A stretch of 64,000 nt of DNA. Source: Oscillospiraceae bacterium MB08-C2-2. Its GTDB lineage: Bacteria > Bacillota > Clostridia > Oscillospirales > Ruminococcaceae. This document shows, piece by piece, positions 32,692 to 42,144 of this stretch; the stretch's first letter is position 1; each line of letters opens with the position of its first letter. The notes under the pieces were generated by a model. That model ran no database searches, was not told the origin of the DNA, and saw only the letters and a list, made by a program, of their open reading frames with translations. The DNA is taken from positions 332,944-396,943 of the forward strand of contig CP141729.1 in NCBI GenBank assembly GCA_035621215.1. The letters are read 5' to 3'. A program made the position numbers and the translations under genes.

Positions 32692-33948
32692 TTACTCATA
32701 CAGAGGATATTTAGAGCAAAGGGCTTCTACATCGGCACGGATGCTGTCCGCCTGGCCTTCAAAGTCAGTGGCAGCCCGGTAAATGCAGTCTGCGATAACA
32801 GCCATATCAGCCTCCCGCAGGCCACGAGTGGTGACGGCGGCGGTGCCCACACGGATGCCGCTGGTTACAAAGGGGCTCTGAGGCTCATTGGGGATGGAAT
32901 TTTTATTGACTGTGATATAAACTTCATCCAATCGCTTTTCCAGTTCCTTGCCGGTGATGCTCATGCTGCGCAGATCCACCAAGCCCAAGTGGTTGTCGGT
33001 TCCGCCGGAAACCAGATCAAAGCCTTTGGCGATGAGAGCTTCGGCGAGAGCCTTCATGTTGGATACAACGGCTTTTTGGTATTCGATAAAGGAAGGCTCC
33101 AGCCCTTCTTTAAAGCAGACAGCCTTGGCTGCAATGGTGTGAAGCAGAGGGCCGCCCTGACAGCCGGGGAAAATGGCCTTGTCAATCTTCTTGGCGATTT
33201 CCTCATCGTTGCACAGAATCATGCCGCCCCGAGGGCCACGCAGAGTCTTATGGGTTGTGGTGGTGGTTACATGGGCATAAGGAATGGGGCTCATATGAAC
33301 GCCTGCCGCTACAAGGCCGGCAATGTGCGCCATATCCACAAACAGATAGGCACCCACCTCCTTGGCGATATCGGCAAAGGTTTTAAAATCGATCTCACGG
33401 GGATAAGCGCTGGCTCCGGCCACGATCATTTTGGGCTTGACTTCCAGAGCGATCCGGCGAACCTCATCGTAGTTAATCCGGTGAGTGACACTATCCACGC
33501 CGTAGGAAACAAAATGATAGTTCCGGCCGGAGAAATTCACAGGGGAGCCGTGGGTCAGGTGGCCGCCTTCGCTGAGGCTCATGCCCAAAACGGTGTCACC
33601 ATGCTCGATCAGGGCGTGGTAAACAGCCTGATTGGCCTGAGAGCCGGAATGGGGCTGTACATTAGCAAAACCGCAGCCAAACAGCTTCTTGGCTCTTTCA
33701 ATGGCCAGTCTTTCCACTACATCCACGCACTCGCAGCCGCCATAATAGCGCTTGGCCGGATAACCCTCGGCGTATTTGTTGGTGAGCACAGTCCCCATGG
33801 CAGCCATAACGGCAGGAGAAACCAAATTTTCGCTGGCAATCAGCTCCAGATTCCGGCGCTGGCGGCCCAGTTCTGCATTCATGGCTTGGCCCAGTTCCTG
33901 ATCATAGTCGGCAACAAAACCAATAGTATCCATCATATCCTTGTACAT
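32692..33948 (-). CDS. glyA: Serine hydroxymethyltransferase portion (possible internal start)
   Basis: This 418-residue portion has the full SHMT length. Signatures are [59 protein letters not shown], the PLP-binding lysine in [16 protein letters not shown], and [15 protein letters not shown]. It converts serine and tetrahydrofolate to glycine and methylene-tetrahydrofolate, supplying one-carbon units. The ATG at 33948 has GAGGGA eight bases upstream, so independent translation is plausible. Nothing in the catalytic part looks damaged. Confidence 0.93.
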   Translation of the reverse strand: MYKDMMDTIGFVADYDQELGQAMNAELGRQRRNLELIASENLVSPAVMAAMGTVLTNKYAEGYPAKRYYGGCECVDVVERLAIERAKKLFGCGFANVQPHSGSQANQAVYHALIEHGDTVLGMSLSEGGHLTHGSPVNFSGRNYHFVSYGVDSVTHRINYDEVRRIALEVKPKMIVAGASAYPREIDFKTFADIAKEVGAYLFVDMAHIAGLVAAGVHMSPIPYAHVTTTTTHKTLRGPRGGMILCNDEEIAKKIDKAIFPGCQGGPLLHTIAAKAVCFKEGLEPSFIEYQKAVVSNMKALAEALIAKGFDLVSGGTDNHLGLVDLRSMSITGKELEKRLDEVYITVNKNSIPNEPQSPFVTSGIRVGTAAVTTRGLREADMAVIADCIYRAATDFEGQADSIRADVEALCSKYPLYE

Positions 33949-34527
33949 AGCGGCGTCCCTCGTTCCTTTTATTTTGTATCGAATTGTTTTAGCTCCCCGA
34001 GGGTGTTCCTCCGCCGGGGGAGCAGGATTCCGAATAAAGCGGTTGACTATAACGGCAACCAGAATGCCCACTGCGGTATCCAGCATACGGTTCAGCGTAT
34101 AGGCAAGAGGCTGTTCGCCGCTGGGAATAAGCAGGATGATCAAAAAGATCAGGCAGGCCAGCACCGTGGCATTGGGCTTGCGCAAAAGATTGCAGATGAC
34201 AATAATCAGGCTTACACCCACTGTGGTAATGGGAATCAGAAAATAATGATCACCCAGTGCCGCACTGGCGGAAACCAGAAAAAAGCCTATAACACCGCCG
34301 ATTACCGTTCCGATCAGGCGGGTGATGCCATCGGTAATGGATTTTTCAACACTGCTCTGCATGCAGATAACAGCGGTGGAACAGGCCAGATACGCCCTGC
34401 TGCGTTGAATAAATAAATATAATATCAAGCAGACGAAAACGGCCAAAGCTGTTTTAAAATTACGCATTCCTATATGAAAAGGTGATTTACCTGAATTGAT
34501 AGGGCTGAAAGGCGTTTTTATATTCAT
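32692..34527 (-). CDS. Fusion: aromatic-acid-exporter/FUSC-like membrane domain plus serine hydroxymethyltransferase
   Basis: One uninterrupted 611-codon frame encodes two unrelated parts. Residues ~20-170 contain five or so membrane helices of the FUSC/ArAE (DUF939-like) type: [53 protein letters not shown]. Residues ~171-193 are a linker ([20 protein letters not shown]). From Met194 on comes a complete SHMT. The linker coding sequence still contains AAAGGA and GAGGGA before codon 194, so it looks like a former untranslated region whose upstream stop codon has been lost. Either a membrane-bound SHMT is made, or both the fusion and a soluble enzyme arise. GGAGG precedes the first ATG and a strong promoter lies upstream. 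Confidence 0.85.
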   Translation of the reverse strand: MNIKTPFSPINSGKSPFHIGMRNFKTALAVFVCLILYLFIQRSRAYLACSTAVICMQSSVEKSITDGITRLIGTVIGGVIGFFLVSASAALGDHYFLIPITTVGVSLIIVICNLLRKPNATVLACLIFLIILLIPSGEQPLAYTLNRMLDTAVGILVAVIVNRFIRNPAPPAEEHPRGAKTIRYKIKGTRDAAMYKDMMDTIGFVADYDQELGQAMNAELGRQRRNLELIASENLVSPAVMAAMGTVLTNKYAEGYPAKRYYGGCECVDVVERLAIERAKKLFGCGFANVQPHSGSQANQAVYHALIEHGDTVLGMSLSEGGHLTHGSPVNFSGRNYHFVSYGVDSVTHRINYDEVRRIALEVKPKMIVAGASAYPREIDFKTFADIAKEVGAYLFVDMAHIAGLVAAGVHMSPIPYAHVTTTTTHKTLRGPRGGMILCNDEEIAKKIDKAIFPGCQGGPLLHTIAAKAVCFKEGLEPSFIEYQKAVVSNMKALAEALIAKGFDLVSGGTDNHLGLVDLRSMSITGKELEKRLDEVYITVNKNSIPNEPQSPFVTSGIRVGTAAVTTRGLREADMAVIADCIYRAATDFEGQADSIRADVEALCSKYPLYE

Positions 34528-34913
34528 TTGTAAAAGACCTCCTGAAAACAGGACAAGGCTATTTAAAAGGCCGCAAACAGGTCAATAATCTTATTGGGGA
34601 AACAGCGATCGGAATCTTTGTAAAATAAACAAAATAGTGACTCTAATTATAGTACGAAAGAAAGCCCAAGTCAAATATCATGCGTGCAAAATTCACGTTC
34701 TCATAAAAAAGAATAGCCCCATAACCTTTGCTTTACTACTTTTATTTTTTTGTCGAATGGTGTATAATCTATGACTGTATGCAGTATTTGAGAAGAAACT
34801 CTCATTTCAATGAGAAGTGAGTATGAAAGCTCCTGTTTTTCCGGGGACCTCTTCCAAGTCCGCAGCAATTCCAGCAACTTTTCCTATGTTAAATTCAGTT
34901 GAGGAGGCCCGGT
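34528..34913. other. 386-base divergent intergenic region
   Basis: It lies between the exporter-SHMT fusion and the MBOAT gene. It holds the minus-strand promoter at 34646-34674, a plus-strand TATAAT at 34763-34768 with a weak -35, and a small hairpin CTCATTTCAATGAG near 34801. No gene is supported and no riboswitch was recognised. Confidence 0.5.
34646..34674 (-). promoter_or_regulatory. Promoter of the exporter-SHMT fusion gene
   Basis: On the minus strand: -35 TTGACT (34669-34674), 17-bp spacer, consensus -10 TATAAT (34646-34651). Confidence 0.75.
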
Positions 34914-36323
34914 ATGGTTTTTACGAATCTGATCTTTCTCTATCTTTTTCTACCCGCCAATCTGATCCTTTATTTTGTCACAAAAAATCAGACCTACCGC
35001 AATGTGGTGCTCGTTGCTTTTTCTTTGTTCTTTTATGCGTGGGGTGAACCGATATGGATTCTGCTGCTTTTGTTCAGCGGCACGGTTGATTACTTGCATG
35101 GCCTGATTATTGAGCATTTCCGAGGCACCAAATGGATGATTTTCGGTGTTATTTCCTCGCTGATCATCAATTTGGGGCTTCTTTCCACCTTTAAATACAG
35201 TGGCTTTTTTATCTCCAACATCAACTCTCTTTTTGGGAGTAATTTGCCCTTGCCTTCCTTCGGGCTGCCGCTGGGCATCTCTTTTTATACCTTTCAGTCT
35301 ATTTCCTACGTGGTGGATGTTTACAGGGGAAAGGTTAAGGCTCAGCGCAATTATCTTACCTTTATGCTGTATATTTCGCTCTATCACAGGCTGGTGGCGG
35401 GTCCCATTGTGCGCTACACCGATGTGGCCCACGAGCTGGGCCGGGAGGTTCCCACCTTTGCCAGCATGAGCGCCGGTATTCCACGCTTTTGCGTGGGGCT
35501 TGTAAAAAAGATTCTGGTGGCCAATTATGCGGGAAATCTTGTAGGGCAGTATCTTACCGGCGATCTCACCACCCTTTCGGTGGCAGAGGGCTGGTTTGGT
35601 ATTCTCATGTTTTCCATCCAGCTTTATTTTGATTTTTCCGGCTATTCGGATATGGCGCTGGGGCTGGGGCAAATGTTCAACTGCCATTATTATGAAAACT
35701 TCCAGTATCCGTATATTGCCCGCTCCGCTTCGGAATTCTGGCGGCGGTGGCACATTTCTTTGGGCAGCTTTTTCCGGGATTATGTCTACATACCCATGGG
35801 GGGTAACCGGAAAAGACTCTACCTTAACCTGCTGGTGGTCTGGCTGCTGACCGGCCTGTGGCACGGTGCAAGCTGGAACTATGTGCTGTGGGGCCTTTAT
35901 TACGGCGTTCTCATTATGCTGGAACGGCTCTTTTTGGGCAAGCTATTGGATAAGCTGCCCCGGTTATTTTCTCACCTTTACCTGATCTTCGTAACCCTGG
36001 TGGGCTGGACTCTCTTCTATTTTGAGGATTTTGCACGGCTGCGGCAGATGTTCTCGGTGCTGTTTAACTGGGCGGCACATCCTTTGTGGGATGCTCAGCT
36101 GGGCTTTTTAATTATGAATAACATTTTTTGGATTGTGCTTTCGTTGGCTTTCTGCACCCCTATTCTCCCTTATATCCGGCATCGGCTGGAGGACGGAGCC
36201 TCTCTGCGGCGCAAGACTTTTATTACCTATGCACAGTCGGCGGCCTGCTTGGTAATGCTGGCCCTATCCACAGCAATGCTGGTGGGTGAAAGCTACAATC
36301 CCTTCCTTTATTTTAAATTCTAA
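34914..36323 (+). CDS. MBOAT-family O-acyltransferase (AlgI/DltB-like)
   Basis: This 469-residue multi-pass membrane protein has the MBOAT pattern. It starts MVFTNLIFLYLFLPANLILY and contains the conserved blocks GISFYTFQSISYVVDVYRG, RLVAGPIVRYTDV, FSGYSDMALGLGQMF, SEFWRRWHISLGSFFRDYVY and GLWHGASWNYVLWGLYYG; the catalytic His lies in the last. It passes an acyl group across the membrane for O-acetylation of an exported polysaccharide. The start at 34914 has GAGGAGG eight bases upstream. It is the first gene of a three-gene operon with a DHHW protein and a lipoprotein. Confidence 0.93.
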   Translation: MVFTNLIFLYLFLPANLILYFVTKNQTYRNVVLVAFSLFFYAWGEPIWILLLLFSGTVDYLHGLIIEHFRGTKWMIFGVISSLIINLGLLSTFKYSGFFISNINSLFGSNLPLPSFGLPLGISFYTFQSISYVVDVYRGKVKAQRNYLTFMLYISLYHRLVAGPIVRYTDVAHELGREVPTFASMSAGIPRFCVGLVKKILVANYAGNLVGQYLTGDLTTLSVAEGWFGILMFSIQLYFDFSGYSDMALGLGQMFNCHYYENFQYPYIARSASEFWRRWHISLGSFFRDYVYIPMGGNRKRLYLNLLVVWLLTGLWHGASWNYVLWGLYYGVLIMLERLFLGKLLDKLPRLFSHLYLIFVTLVGWTLFYFEDFARLRQMFSVLFNWAAHPLWDAQLGFLIMNNIFWIVLSLAFCTPILPYIRHRLEDGASLRRKTFITYAQSAACLVMLALSTAMLVGESYNPFLYFKF

Positions 36324-36338
36324 GGAGTGAAGCCTCAT

Positions 36339-37820
36339 ATGGCAAAATCTCGTTTGCTTAAATATAAGCCTTCCCAGCTTTCACCGGCTCAGGCTTATCG
36401 CCAGCAGCAGGAGGATCAAAAGCAGGGGGAACGGCTGCATATCGCTCAGGCGATTCTCACCATCCTTTTTTGCAGTGCTCTGTTTTTCATGGGCTTTTTG
36501 TCTCTGATTTTAACCAAGCCTACCGTTTCTGAGGTGGAAAAAAGAGAGCTGGCCGCCATGCCCGAGTTTTCCGGTCAGGCGGTTCTGGATGGCAGCTATA
36601 CCAAGGATTTGGAGCTTCACTATGCCGATACCTTTCCTTTTCGGGAAACCTTTGTGTCTATAGCGGCCCGGCTGGATGAGATGCGGGGTATCCGCTTCGA
36701 CGGTGTGCGTATCCATGGCACTGCACCTGCCCCGGAGGTTCCGCCCGAGCCTTCCCGTGCTGACCCTGAGCTGCCCGAGGGAGCAGGGTATACAGAAGAA
36801 GAGGAGTCAAGCTCCGAAGCCTCTGAGGTTTCCAAGCCCCACGAGGTGGTGGATGACGGTGCTGTAGGTGAACAGAACGGTGCGGTCTTTGTTTATAAGG
36901 AAAAAGCAATGCAGCTGTTTGGCGGCAGCAACGGTATGGCCGAATGGTATGCAGGCGCAATCAGCAATTATAAAAAGGCGTGGGGCGATTCCGTGAAGGT
37001 TTATAACCTTGTGGCTCCCACTGTCATTGAATTTTCTTTGCCCCAGCGCTATAAAAGCGTAACCAACCCCCAAAAGCCTAACATCGAGCATATTTATCAG
37101 TCGCTGGATTCCGGTGTCATCGGGGTGGATGCCTATTCTGCCTTGGAAGCCCATGCGGATGATTATCTCTACTTTAACGCCGACCATCACTGGACAGCCC
37201 GGGGCGCTTATTATGCTTATACCGCCTTTGCAAAAAGTGCGGGGTTAGAGCCGCTTTCCTTGGAGGATTACCAGCGGAAGGTGATCGAAGGCTTCCGGGG
37301 AACTATGTATTCCTATACCAACGACGCCAAGCTAGCTGAGGATTATGTGGAATACTTCCTGATGCCCGGCAACCCCACTGCTGTTCGCTGGGATAAGGGT
37401 GATCCTTATACAGCGCAGGAGCACAGTGTATGGGCGGAGTTTGCGCAAGGCGGCAATTCTTATTCGGTATTCCTGCACGGGGATTATCCTCTCATTCGCA
37501 TTGATACCGGTAACAAAAACGGCAAGAGGGTTTTGGTGGTTAAAGAATCCTTTGGTAATGCCTTCTCGCCTTTCCTGATTCCTCATTATGAGGAGGTCTT
37601 TGTTGTGGATCAGCGGTATTTTGAGCTGAATCTGGTGGATTTTGTCAAGCAGAACAACATTCAGGAGGTTCTCTTCCTAAACAATATTTTTGCGGCCAAT
37701 ACCGGCTATCACATTGAAAAGATTGAGGGCATGATGTCTAAGCCCGCACCCACACAGAGCTTTTTGCCTGCGCCTCCTGCTGCCCAGCGGGAAGAATCTT
37801 CGAAAGAGGCCAGCGCTTAA
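36339..37820 (+). CDS. DHHW-type SGNH-like acyltransferase partner of MBOAT (AlgJ/AlgX-like)
   Basis: This 493-residue protein has a basic cytoplasmic N-terminus, one membrane helix (~48-68, ILTILFCSALFFMGFLSLIL) and a large extracellular domain. The DHHW hallmark is DHHWTARGAYYAYTAFA, preceded by YFNA. A catalytic Ser is likely in VVKESFGNAF. A Ser/Glu/Pro-rich insertion lies at about 130-165. With the MBOAT channel it should place acetyl groups on an extracellular glycan. The start at 36339 (MAKSRLL) has AAGGAGTG upstream. A second Ser/Glu-rich stretch forms the C-terminus. Confidence 0.88.
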   Translation: MAKSRLLKYKPSQLSPAQAYRQQQEDQKQGERLHIAQAILTILFCSALFFMGFLSLILTKPTVSEVEKRELAAMPEFSGQAVLDGSYTKDLELHYADTFPFRETFVSIAARLDEMRGIRFDGVRIHGTAPAPEVPPEPSRADPELPEGAGYTEEEESSSEASEVSKPHEVVDDGAVGEQNGAVFVYKEKAMQLFGGSNGMAEWYAGAISNYKKAWGDSVKVYNLVAPTVIEFSLPQRYKSVTNPQKPNIEHIYQSLDSGVIGVDAYSALEAHADDYLYFNADHHWTARGAYYAYTAFAKSAGLEPLSLEDYQRKVIEGFRGTMYSYTNDAKLAEDYVEYFLMPGNPTAVRWDKGDPYTAQEHSVWAEFAQGGNSYSVFLHGDYPLIRIDTGNKNGKRVLVVKESFGNAFSPFLIPHYEEVFVVDQRYFELNLVDFVKQNNIQEVLFLNNIFAANTGYHIEKIEGMMSKPAPTQSFLPAPPAAQREESSKEASA

Positions 37821-37844
37821 TTTAAACGATAGGGGAGGAATCCG

Positions 37845-38846
37845 GTGAAACGCACCTTCTTGGCAGGGCTTATGGTCTTGCTGCTGTTAACATCAGGCTG
37901 TCAAACCAGACGGCCCGATGTGGTGCGCCTTGCCCGAAATACAGCTCCCGATTCTGTGGTGAAGGGTACCTTTTGGGTGAATTCTTCGGCGGATTCCATT
38001 CTTTTACAGGCTGCGCAGGATTTTTGCCAGCGGGTTTCTACCTTTTCCGGTAAAAGTGTGGAGCTGACTGTGGAGCAGGAAACAGACCAGAAAACCTTTC
38101 GTCAAAGCCCCGGCAGCTTCTATTATGTAAACGATGTGGAGCAAGGGGATTTTTCCGGCTACAGCAATTTTTTCGATACTCCTTTTTTGTTTACCGGGTA
38201 TAATCACTATGCCATTTCTGTCAATTCCCCTTTGACACTGGCTATGGTGGGGGAGTCTATGTCACAGCTGCATAAGGCTCGTCCGCTTACGGCGCTGTAT
38301 CAGGGGCAGGAGGCGCTTGTATCCCGAGTCAGCCTGACAGCGCCGGAAAGCTTTGCCCGGCTGCCTATTGTGCTGGAAGAGGATATGGGCATTGTGGCGG
38401 CTTATACTCGCCTAGGGGCAGAGGTGGAGTCGGCGGATTCCCAATCCGACCGTTTAAGCATGCTGGAAAATGCAGAAGTCAAGGCTGCGGCTGTTGATCT
38501 TGCCAAAATACAGTATTATCGCCCGCCGAGGGATTTTGTTCTGGCGCTTACCAGCCATCGCATTTCTTTTTTGTGGCTGGTGGCCGACGAACAGTGGATG
38601 GAAACTCTGAGTGCCGCCCAGAAAGCGGCTGTCAAGGAGGCTACAGCCTATATCCTGCGTCAGGTGGATGATCATTATCTTACTCAGGAGGCACAGATCA
38701 CCAAACTGCTGGATGAGCGGGGTGTTTTGATACAGTCCGATCTTCAGAAGGTGAGAAAGCAAAGCATTAGGCTGGGCGGAACCCAGTGGCCCTCCCCGCA
38801 GGAAAGGGAATTGTGGCAGCTCACACAGGAACTGGCTGCCCAGTAA
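37845..38846 (+). CDS. TRAP-like (DctP-type) lipoprotein, orphan
   Basis: This 333-residue protein has a lipoprotein signal (LLLLTSGC, lipidated Cys at residue 19). A domain with DctP-like features follows: FWVNSSADSILLQAAQDFCQ near the start, LTSHRISFLWLVADEQWMET, and the helical C-terminal LSAAQKAAVKEATAYILRQV ... ITKLLDERGVLIQSD. DctP proteins bind carboxylates for TRAP transporters, but no DctQ/DctM genes are here. Its place, 24 bases after the DHHW gene, suggests a role in glycan O-acylation or in sensing the modified product. Function uncertain. Confidence 0.72.
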   Translation: MKRTFLAGLMVLLLLTSGCQTRRPDVVRLARNTAPDSVVKGTFWVNSSADSILLQAAQDFCQRVSTFSGKSVELTVEQETDQKTFRQSPGSFYYVNDVEQGDFSGYSNFFDTPFLFTGYNHYAISVNSPLTLAMVGESMSQLHKARPLTALYQGQEALVSRVSLTAPESFARLPIVLEEDMGIVAAYTRLGAEVESADSQSDRLSMLENAEVKAAAVDLAKIQYYRPPRDFVLALTSHRISFLWLVADEQWMETLSAAQKAAVKEATAYILRQVDDHYLTQEAQITKLLDERGVLIQSDLQKVRKQSIRLGGTQWPSPQERELWQLTQELAAQ

Positions 38847-38865
38847 CAGAGAAGGACGGATTTTT

Positions 38866-40128
38866 ATGGCGACACCTTTGGCGGATCGTCTGCGGCCCAC
38901 CGAGCTTTCTCAGGTGGTGGGGCAGCGGCACATATTGGGAGACGGCATGGTTCTGCCCCGCATTGTGGAGGGGGGAAATGTGCCCAATCTGATTTTTTAT
39001 GGCCCTTCCGGCGTGGGGAAAACTACGGTAGCCAGCATTCTGGCCCGCAAGGTGGGCAAGAAGCTTTACCGCCTCAACGGCACCACTGCCTCAACAGCGG
39101 ATATCAAAGCCATTGTGGCGGAGCTGGATACGCTGGAGGGAATGGGCGGGGTAGTCCTGTATCTGGATGAAATCCAGTATTTGAACAAGAAGCAGCAGCA
39201 AACCCTGCTGGAATTTATAGAGGATGGGCGCATTACCCTGATTGCCTCCACCACGGAGAACCCTTACTTTTATATTTACAACGCCATTCTCAGCCGCAGC
39301 ACTGTGTTTGAATTCCGCCCGGTGGATAAACAGGAAGTTGAAAAAGCAGTGCTTCGTGGCTTTAACCTGTTGGAGGAAGAAAGTGGCCGCACCCTCTCGC
39401 TGGAAGATGGAGTAACCGCCCATATAGCGGTTTCCTGCGGCGGCGATGTGCGCAAGGCCATCAATGCAGTAGAGCTGCTTTGGGCTTCGGCCAGAGAAGA
39501 CAAAGTTACGCTGGAGGATGCAAGGCAGGTCAGCCAGCGCAGCAACATGCGCTATGACCGGGATGGGGATTCCCATTACGACATTCTCTCCGCCCTGCAA
39601 AAATCCATTCGGGGCTCGGATGAAAATGCGGCCCTTCATTATCTGGCCCGCTTGCTGGAGGCTGGGGATTTGCTTTCCCCCATACGCCGTTTGCTGGTTA
39701 TTGCCAGTGAGGATATCGGTCTTGCTTATCCGCAGGCTGTCTCTATTGTCAAGGCCTGTGTGGACAGTGCTGTTCAGTTAGGTCTGCCTGAGGGGCGGAT
39801 TCCGTTGGCGCAGGCCGTTATTCTCTTGTGCACAGCGCCTAAATCCAATTCGGCCATTATGGCCATCGATGCGGCAATGAACGATCTGCACCGGGTGGAG
39901 CTTGGGGAAATTCCCGGGCATTTAAAGGATGGCCACTATGCAGGAGCCCAGAAGATGGGGCACGCCAAGGGGTATCAATATCCCCATGATTTCCCGGACA
40001 GCTATGTGGAGCAGCAGTATCTCCCCGATGTGCTCAGGGATCGGGTTTATTATACCTTCGGGCAGAACAAGACCGAGCAGGCCGCTTTGCAGCATAGGCG
40101 AAAGATTCAGGGTAAAACGGGGGACTAA
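38866..40128 (+). CDS. rarA: Replication-associated recombination protein RarA (MgsA), AAA+ ATPase
   Basis: This 420-residue protein matches the clamp-loader-like RarA family. It has Walker A GPSGVGKTT, Walker B YLDEIQYLNKKQQ, sensor STTENPYFYIYNAILSR, an arginine finger region (LSRSTVFEFRPVD), the helical lid (CGGDVRKAINAVELLW) and the C-terminal tetramerisation domain (IRGSDENAALHYLARLLEAG, ASEDIGLAYPQAV, DGHYAGAQKMGHAKGYQYPH). It acts at stalled replication forks. The start has GAAGGA upstream and lies 19 bases after the TRAP-like gene. Confidence 0.95.
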   Translation: MATPLADRLRPTELSQVVGQRHILGDGMVLPRIVEGGNVPNLIFYGPSGVGKTTVASILARKVGKKLYRLNGTTASTADIKAIVAELDTLEGMGGVVLYLDEIQYLNKKQQQTLLEFIEDGRITLIASTTENPYFYIYNAILSRSTVFEFRPVDKQEVEKAVLRGFNLLEEESGRTLSLEDGVTAHIAVSCGGDVRKAINAVELLWASAREDKVTLEDARQVSQRSNMRYDRDGDSHYDILSALQKSIRGSDENAALHYLARLLEAGDLLSPIRRLLVIASEDIGLAYPQAVSIVKACVDSAVQLGLPEGRIPLAQAVILLCTAPKSNSAIMAIDAAMNDLHRVELGEIPGHLKDGHYAGAQKMGHAKGYQYPHDFPDSYVEQQYLPDVLRDRVYYTFGQNKTEQAALQHRRKIQGKTGD

Positions 40129-40215
40129 GATGTATTTTCGCAGATTTTTCCCCATACTCATATACAAAGTGACAGCATTAAATACAGGGGAGGAATCCCT
40201 TTTTAGGAGATGAAT

Positions 40216-40848
40216 ATGCAGGAAATCGTACAGTCTATGGAACAATGGGTACTTTGGATGGTGGAAGCCTATGGCTATTTGGGCATTACATTTTTGATTG
40301 CGGTTGAAAATGTTTTTCCGCCCATCCCTTCTGAGATTATACTTGCCTTTGGCGGCTTTATGACAACCCGAACCACCATGAGTGTGCCCGGGGTAATTGT
40401 GTGGGCAACGGTGGGTTCAGTGGTCGGTGCTTTGATTCTTTATGGTTTGGGCCGCTGGCTGGGCCGGGAACGCTTTGAGGCTTTGGTGCATAAGTTTGGT
40501 AAGCCCTTGGGCGTTAAAATGAGTGACATTGAAAAAACCTATGCTTGGTTTGAAAAATACGAAACCAAGACAGTATTTTTTTGCCGTATGGTTCCCATTG
40601 TGAGAAGCCTGATCTCCATTCCGGCGGGCATTACCAAAATGCAGATGGGCAGTTTTCTGGTTTTTACCACAGTGGGCAGTGTGATCTGGAACACCATTCT
40701 GGTTGTGGCCGGTTCCATTCTGGGTGAGGCTTGGGAGAGCATTCTGGATTATTTCAGCGCTTACTCCACCGGTGCCCTATGGTTCTTCATTGTGGTTGCT
40801 ATTGGTGTGGTGGCTTTCTTTCTTTGGCGCAAATCCCGCCAAAAGTAA
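40216..40848 (+). CDS. DedA-family membrane protein
   Basis: This 210-residue protein has the DedA (SNARE-associated/VTT) pattern: EAYGYLGITFLIAVENVFPPIPSEIIL (E and the FPPIPSE motif), then GSVVGALILYGLGRWLGRER, then the conserved FFCRMVPIVRSLISIPAG (FxxR...R..G) and TTVGSVIWNTILV. Members move lipids such as undecaprenyl phosphate or maintain membrane potential. The ATG at 40216 has AGGAG with six bases spacing; one at 40210 directly abuts the site and is less likely. Confidence 0.92.
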   Translation: MQEIVQSMEQWVLWMVEAYGYLGITFLIAVENVFPPIPSEIILAFGGFMTTRTTMSVPGVIVWATVGSVVGALILYGLGRWLGRERFEALVHKFGKPLGVKMSDIEKTYAWFEKYETKTVFFCRMVPIVRSLISIPAGITKMQMGSFLVFTTVGSVIWNTILVVAGSILGEAWESILDYFSAYSTGALWFFIVVAIGVVAFFLWRKSRQK

Positions 40849-40859
40849 GCACTGCACAG

Positions 40860-40917
40860 CAAAAAAAGCCGACACCTCCAAAGCCTTTGGGCTTAACGGG
40901 TGTGCGGCTTTCTTTTA
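40860..40917. terminator. Bidirectional terminator
   Basis: AAAGCCGACACC (40865-40876) pairs with GGTGTGCGGCTTT (40899-40911), followed by CTTTT on the plus strand and A-run/T-run on the minus strand. It separates the convergent dedA-type and S1-domain genes. Confidence 0.78.
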
Positions 40918-40941
40918 TGCCTGCTAAAAGCAGGTGAAGTC

Positions 40942-41868
40942 TTATTTAAAAGTGGTTTCAATTACCCGGTCGGCACATTCCGGCGAATAGCGCCAGTAAT
41001 CCAAGTGCCCGTCGGTTATGTAATAGACAAGGGCTTCGGGGGCGTAGGTAGCCTCAAAGGCATCCACAATAATCAGCTTCACCTTCATTTTTTCGGGAAT
41101 GAGGTTTTTTATGTAAACACTGGCATGCTGACCGGTAACAGCACCCTCTCGAGGTTCGGCCAGTCCGGCTAGATTGGGGGTCAGCTCCACAAAAATGCCA
41201 TAGCTTTCCACGGAACGGATAATACCGGAGACAGTCTCGCCCGGTACAAAGTTGCGGGCGTTTTCTTCCCAAGTTCCCAAAAGCTCCTTGTGGCTCAGGG
41301 TTACCCGCCCGTTTTCATCCACCGATTTGACCACCGCCTTGATGCTCTTTCCACTGCGGAAGCGGTCTCTCGGGTGGGAAATGCGGGAGACGGAAATGGA
41401 ATTGATGGGGATGAGGGAGGTCACACCGCAGCCAATATCCACAAAACAGCCGAAGGATTCCAAATGGGTGACCCGGGCATTGATGACATCACCGGGCACC
41501 AGAGCGGAAATGTATTTTTCAAGGCAAAGACGCTGAACCCGCTGGCGTGAAAGAATAGCCGTGACCGAGCCATCCGCCTCTTGCCTGATATCGGTTACCA
41601 CAAAGCAGACCGGCTTGTTCACCCTTGAAATAATGGCAATATCCCGGGTGGAGCCGTCTGAAATTCCGATTACTGTTTCTTCTTTGGGCATAAAGCCTTT
41701 GCAGCAGCCCAGCTCCACAATCAAATTGTGGTGGAAATCACAGACCACCGCCCGGGCCTCCAGAATTTTTTCGGTTGCCATGGCCTCCTGCAGGCTGGCA
41801 ACACTGCGCAGAGCAGCTTTGTTTTCGGCAGTATCGATCAGAATGCCTTCGGGATAAAATACATTCAT
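40942..41868 (-). CDS. Protein with several S1 RNA-binding domains (RpsA-like)
   Basis: This 308-residue protein contains at least two clear S1 domains. One is at ~128-200 (GDVINARVTHLESFGCFVDI, ISHPRDRFRSGKSIKAVVKS, GRVTLSHKELLGTW) and one at ~212-275 (GETVSGIIRSVESYGIFVEL). A divergent one precedes them (~35-115). The Clostridial ribosomal-protein-S1-like proteins of this length bind single-stranded RNA and help translation or RNA turnover. GAGGAGG lies 11 bases before the ATG. Confidence 0.85.
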   Translation of the reverse strand: MNVFYPEGILIDTAENKAALRSVASLQEAMATEKILEARAVVCDFHHNLIVELGCCKGFMPKEETVIGISDGSTRDIAIISRVNKPVCFVVTDIRQEADGSVTAILSRQRVQRLCLEKYISALVPGDVINARVTHLESFGCFVDIGCGVTSLIPINSISVSRISHPRDRFRSGKSIKAVVKSVDENGRVTLSHKELLGTWEENARNFVPGETVSGIIRSVESYGIFVELTPNLAGLAEPREGAVTGQHASVYIKNLIPEKMKVKLIIVDAFEATYAPEALVYYITDGHLDYWRYSPECADRVIETTFK

Positions 41869-42082
41869 TAGCTTATAGACCTCCTCTTTTTTTGCTGCCG
41901 ATGCTCCCTCTGCAACAAGGCCCCCGGCATGCTCGCTTTCCGCTGAAAACAGGGCGTGTCAGCTTTGAATCGGCATTACCATTTATATTCATTCAAAGGT
42001 CTGCTCATACCACTATTTTCCCCCTTTACTCGGAACAGAAAATACATACAGCCTGCTTTTATGCCAGTGTGGAAAAAAGCAA

Positions 42083-42112
42083 TTGATAAATCCTGCCATT
42101 ATCTGTTATAAT
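42083..42112 (+). promoter_or_regulatory. Promoter of the DUF951-prfA operon
   Basis: -35 TTGATA (42083-42088), 18-bp spacer, consensus -10 TATAAT (42107-42112), 33 bases before the DUF951 start. Confidence 0.75.
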
Positions 42113-42144
42113 AAACTGTAACGATTGTGCTTGGGAGTGTAGCT

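Noticed and set aside
32656-34416. 586-codon plus-strand frame opposite the exporter-SHMT fusion
   Set aside because: Low-quality composition and no start site; the minus-strand SHMT motifs are unambiguous.
34528-34645. Glycine or tetrahydrofolate riboswitch before the SHMT fusion
   Set aside because: No recognisable conserved core in the leader.
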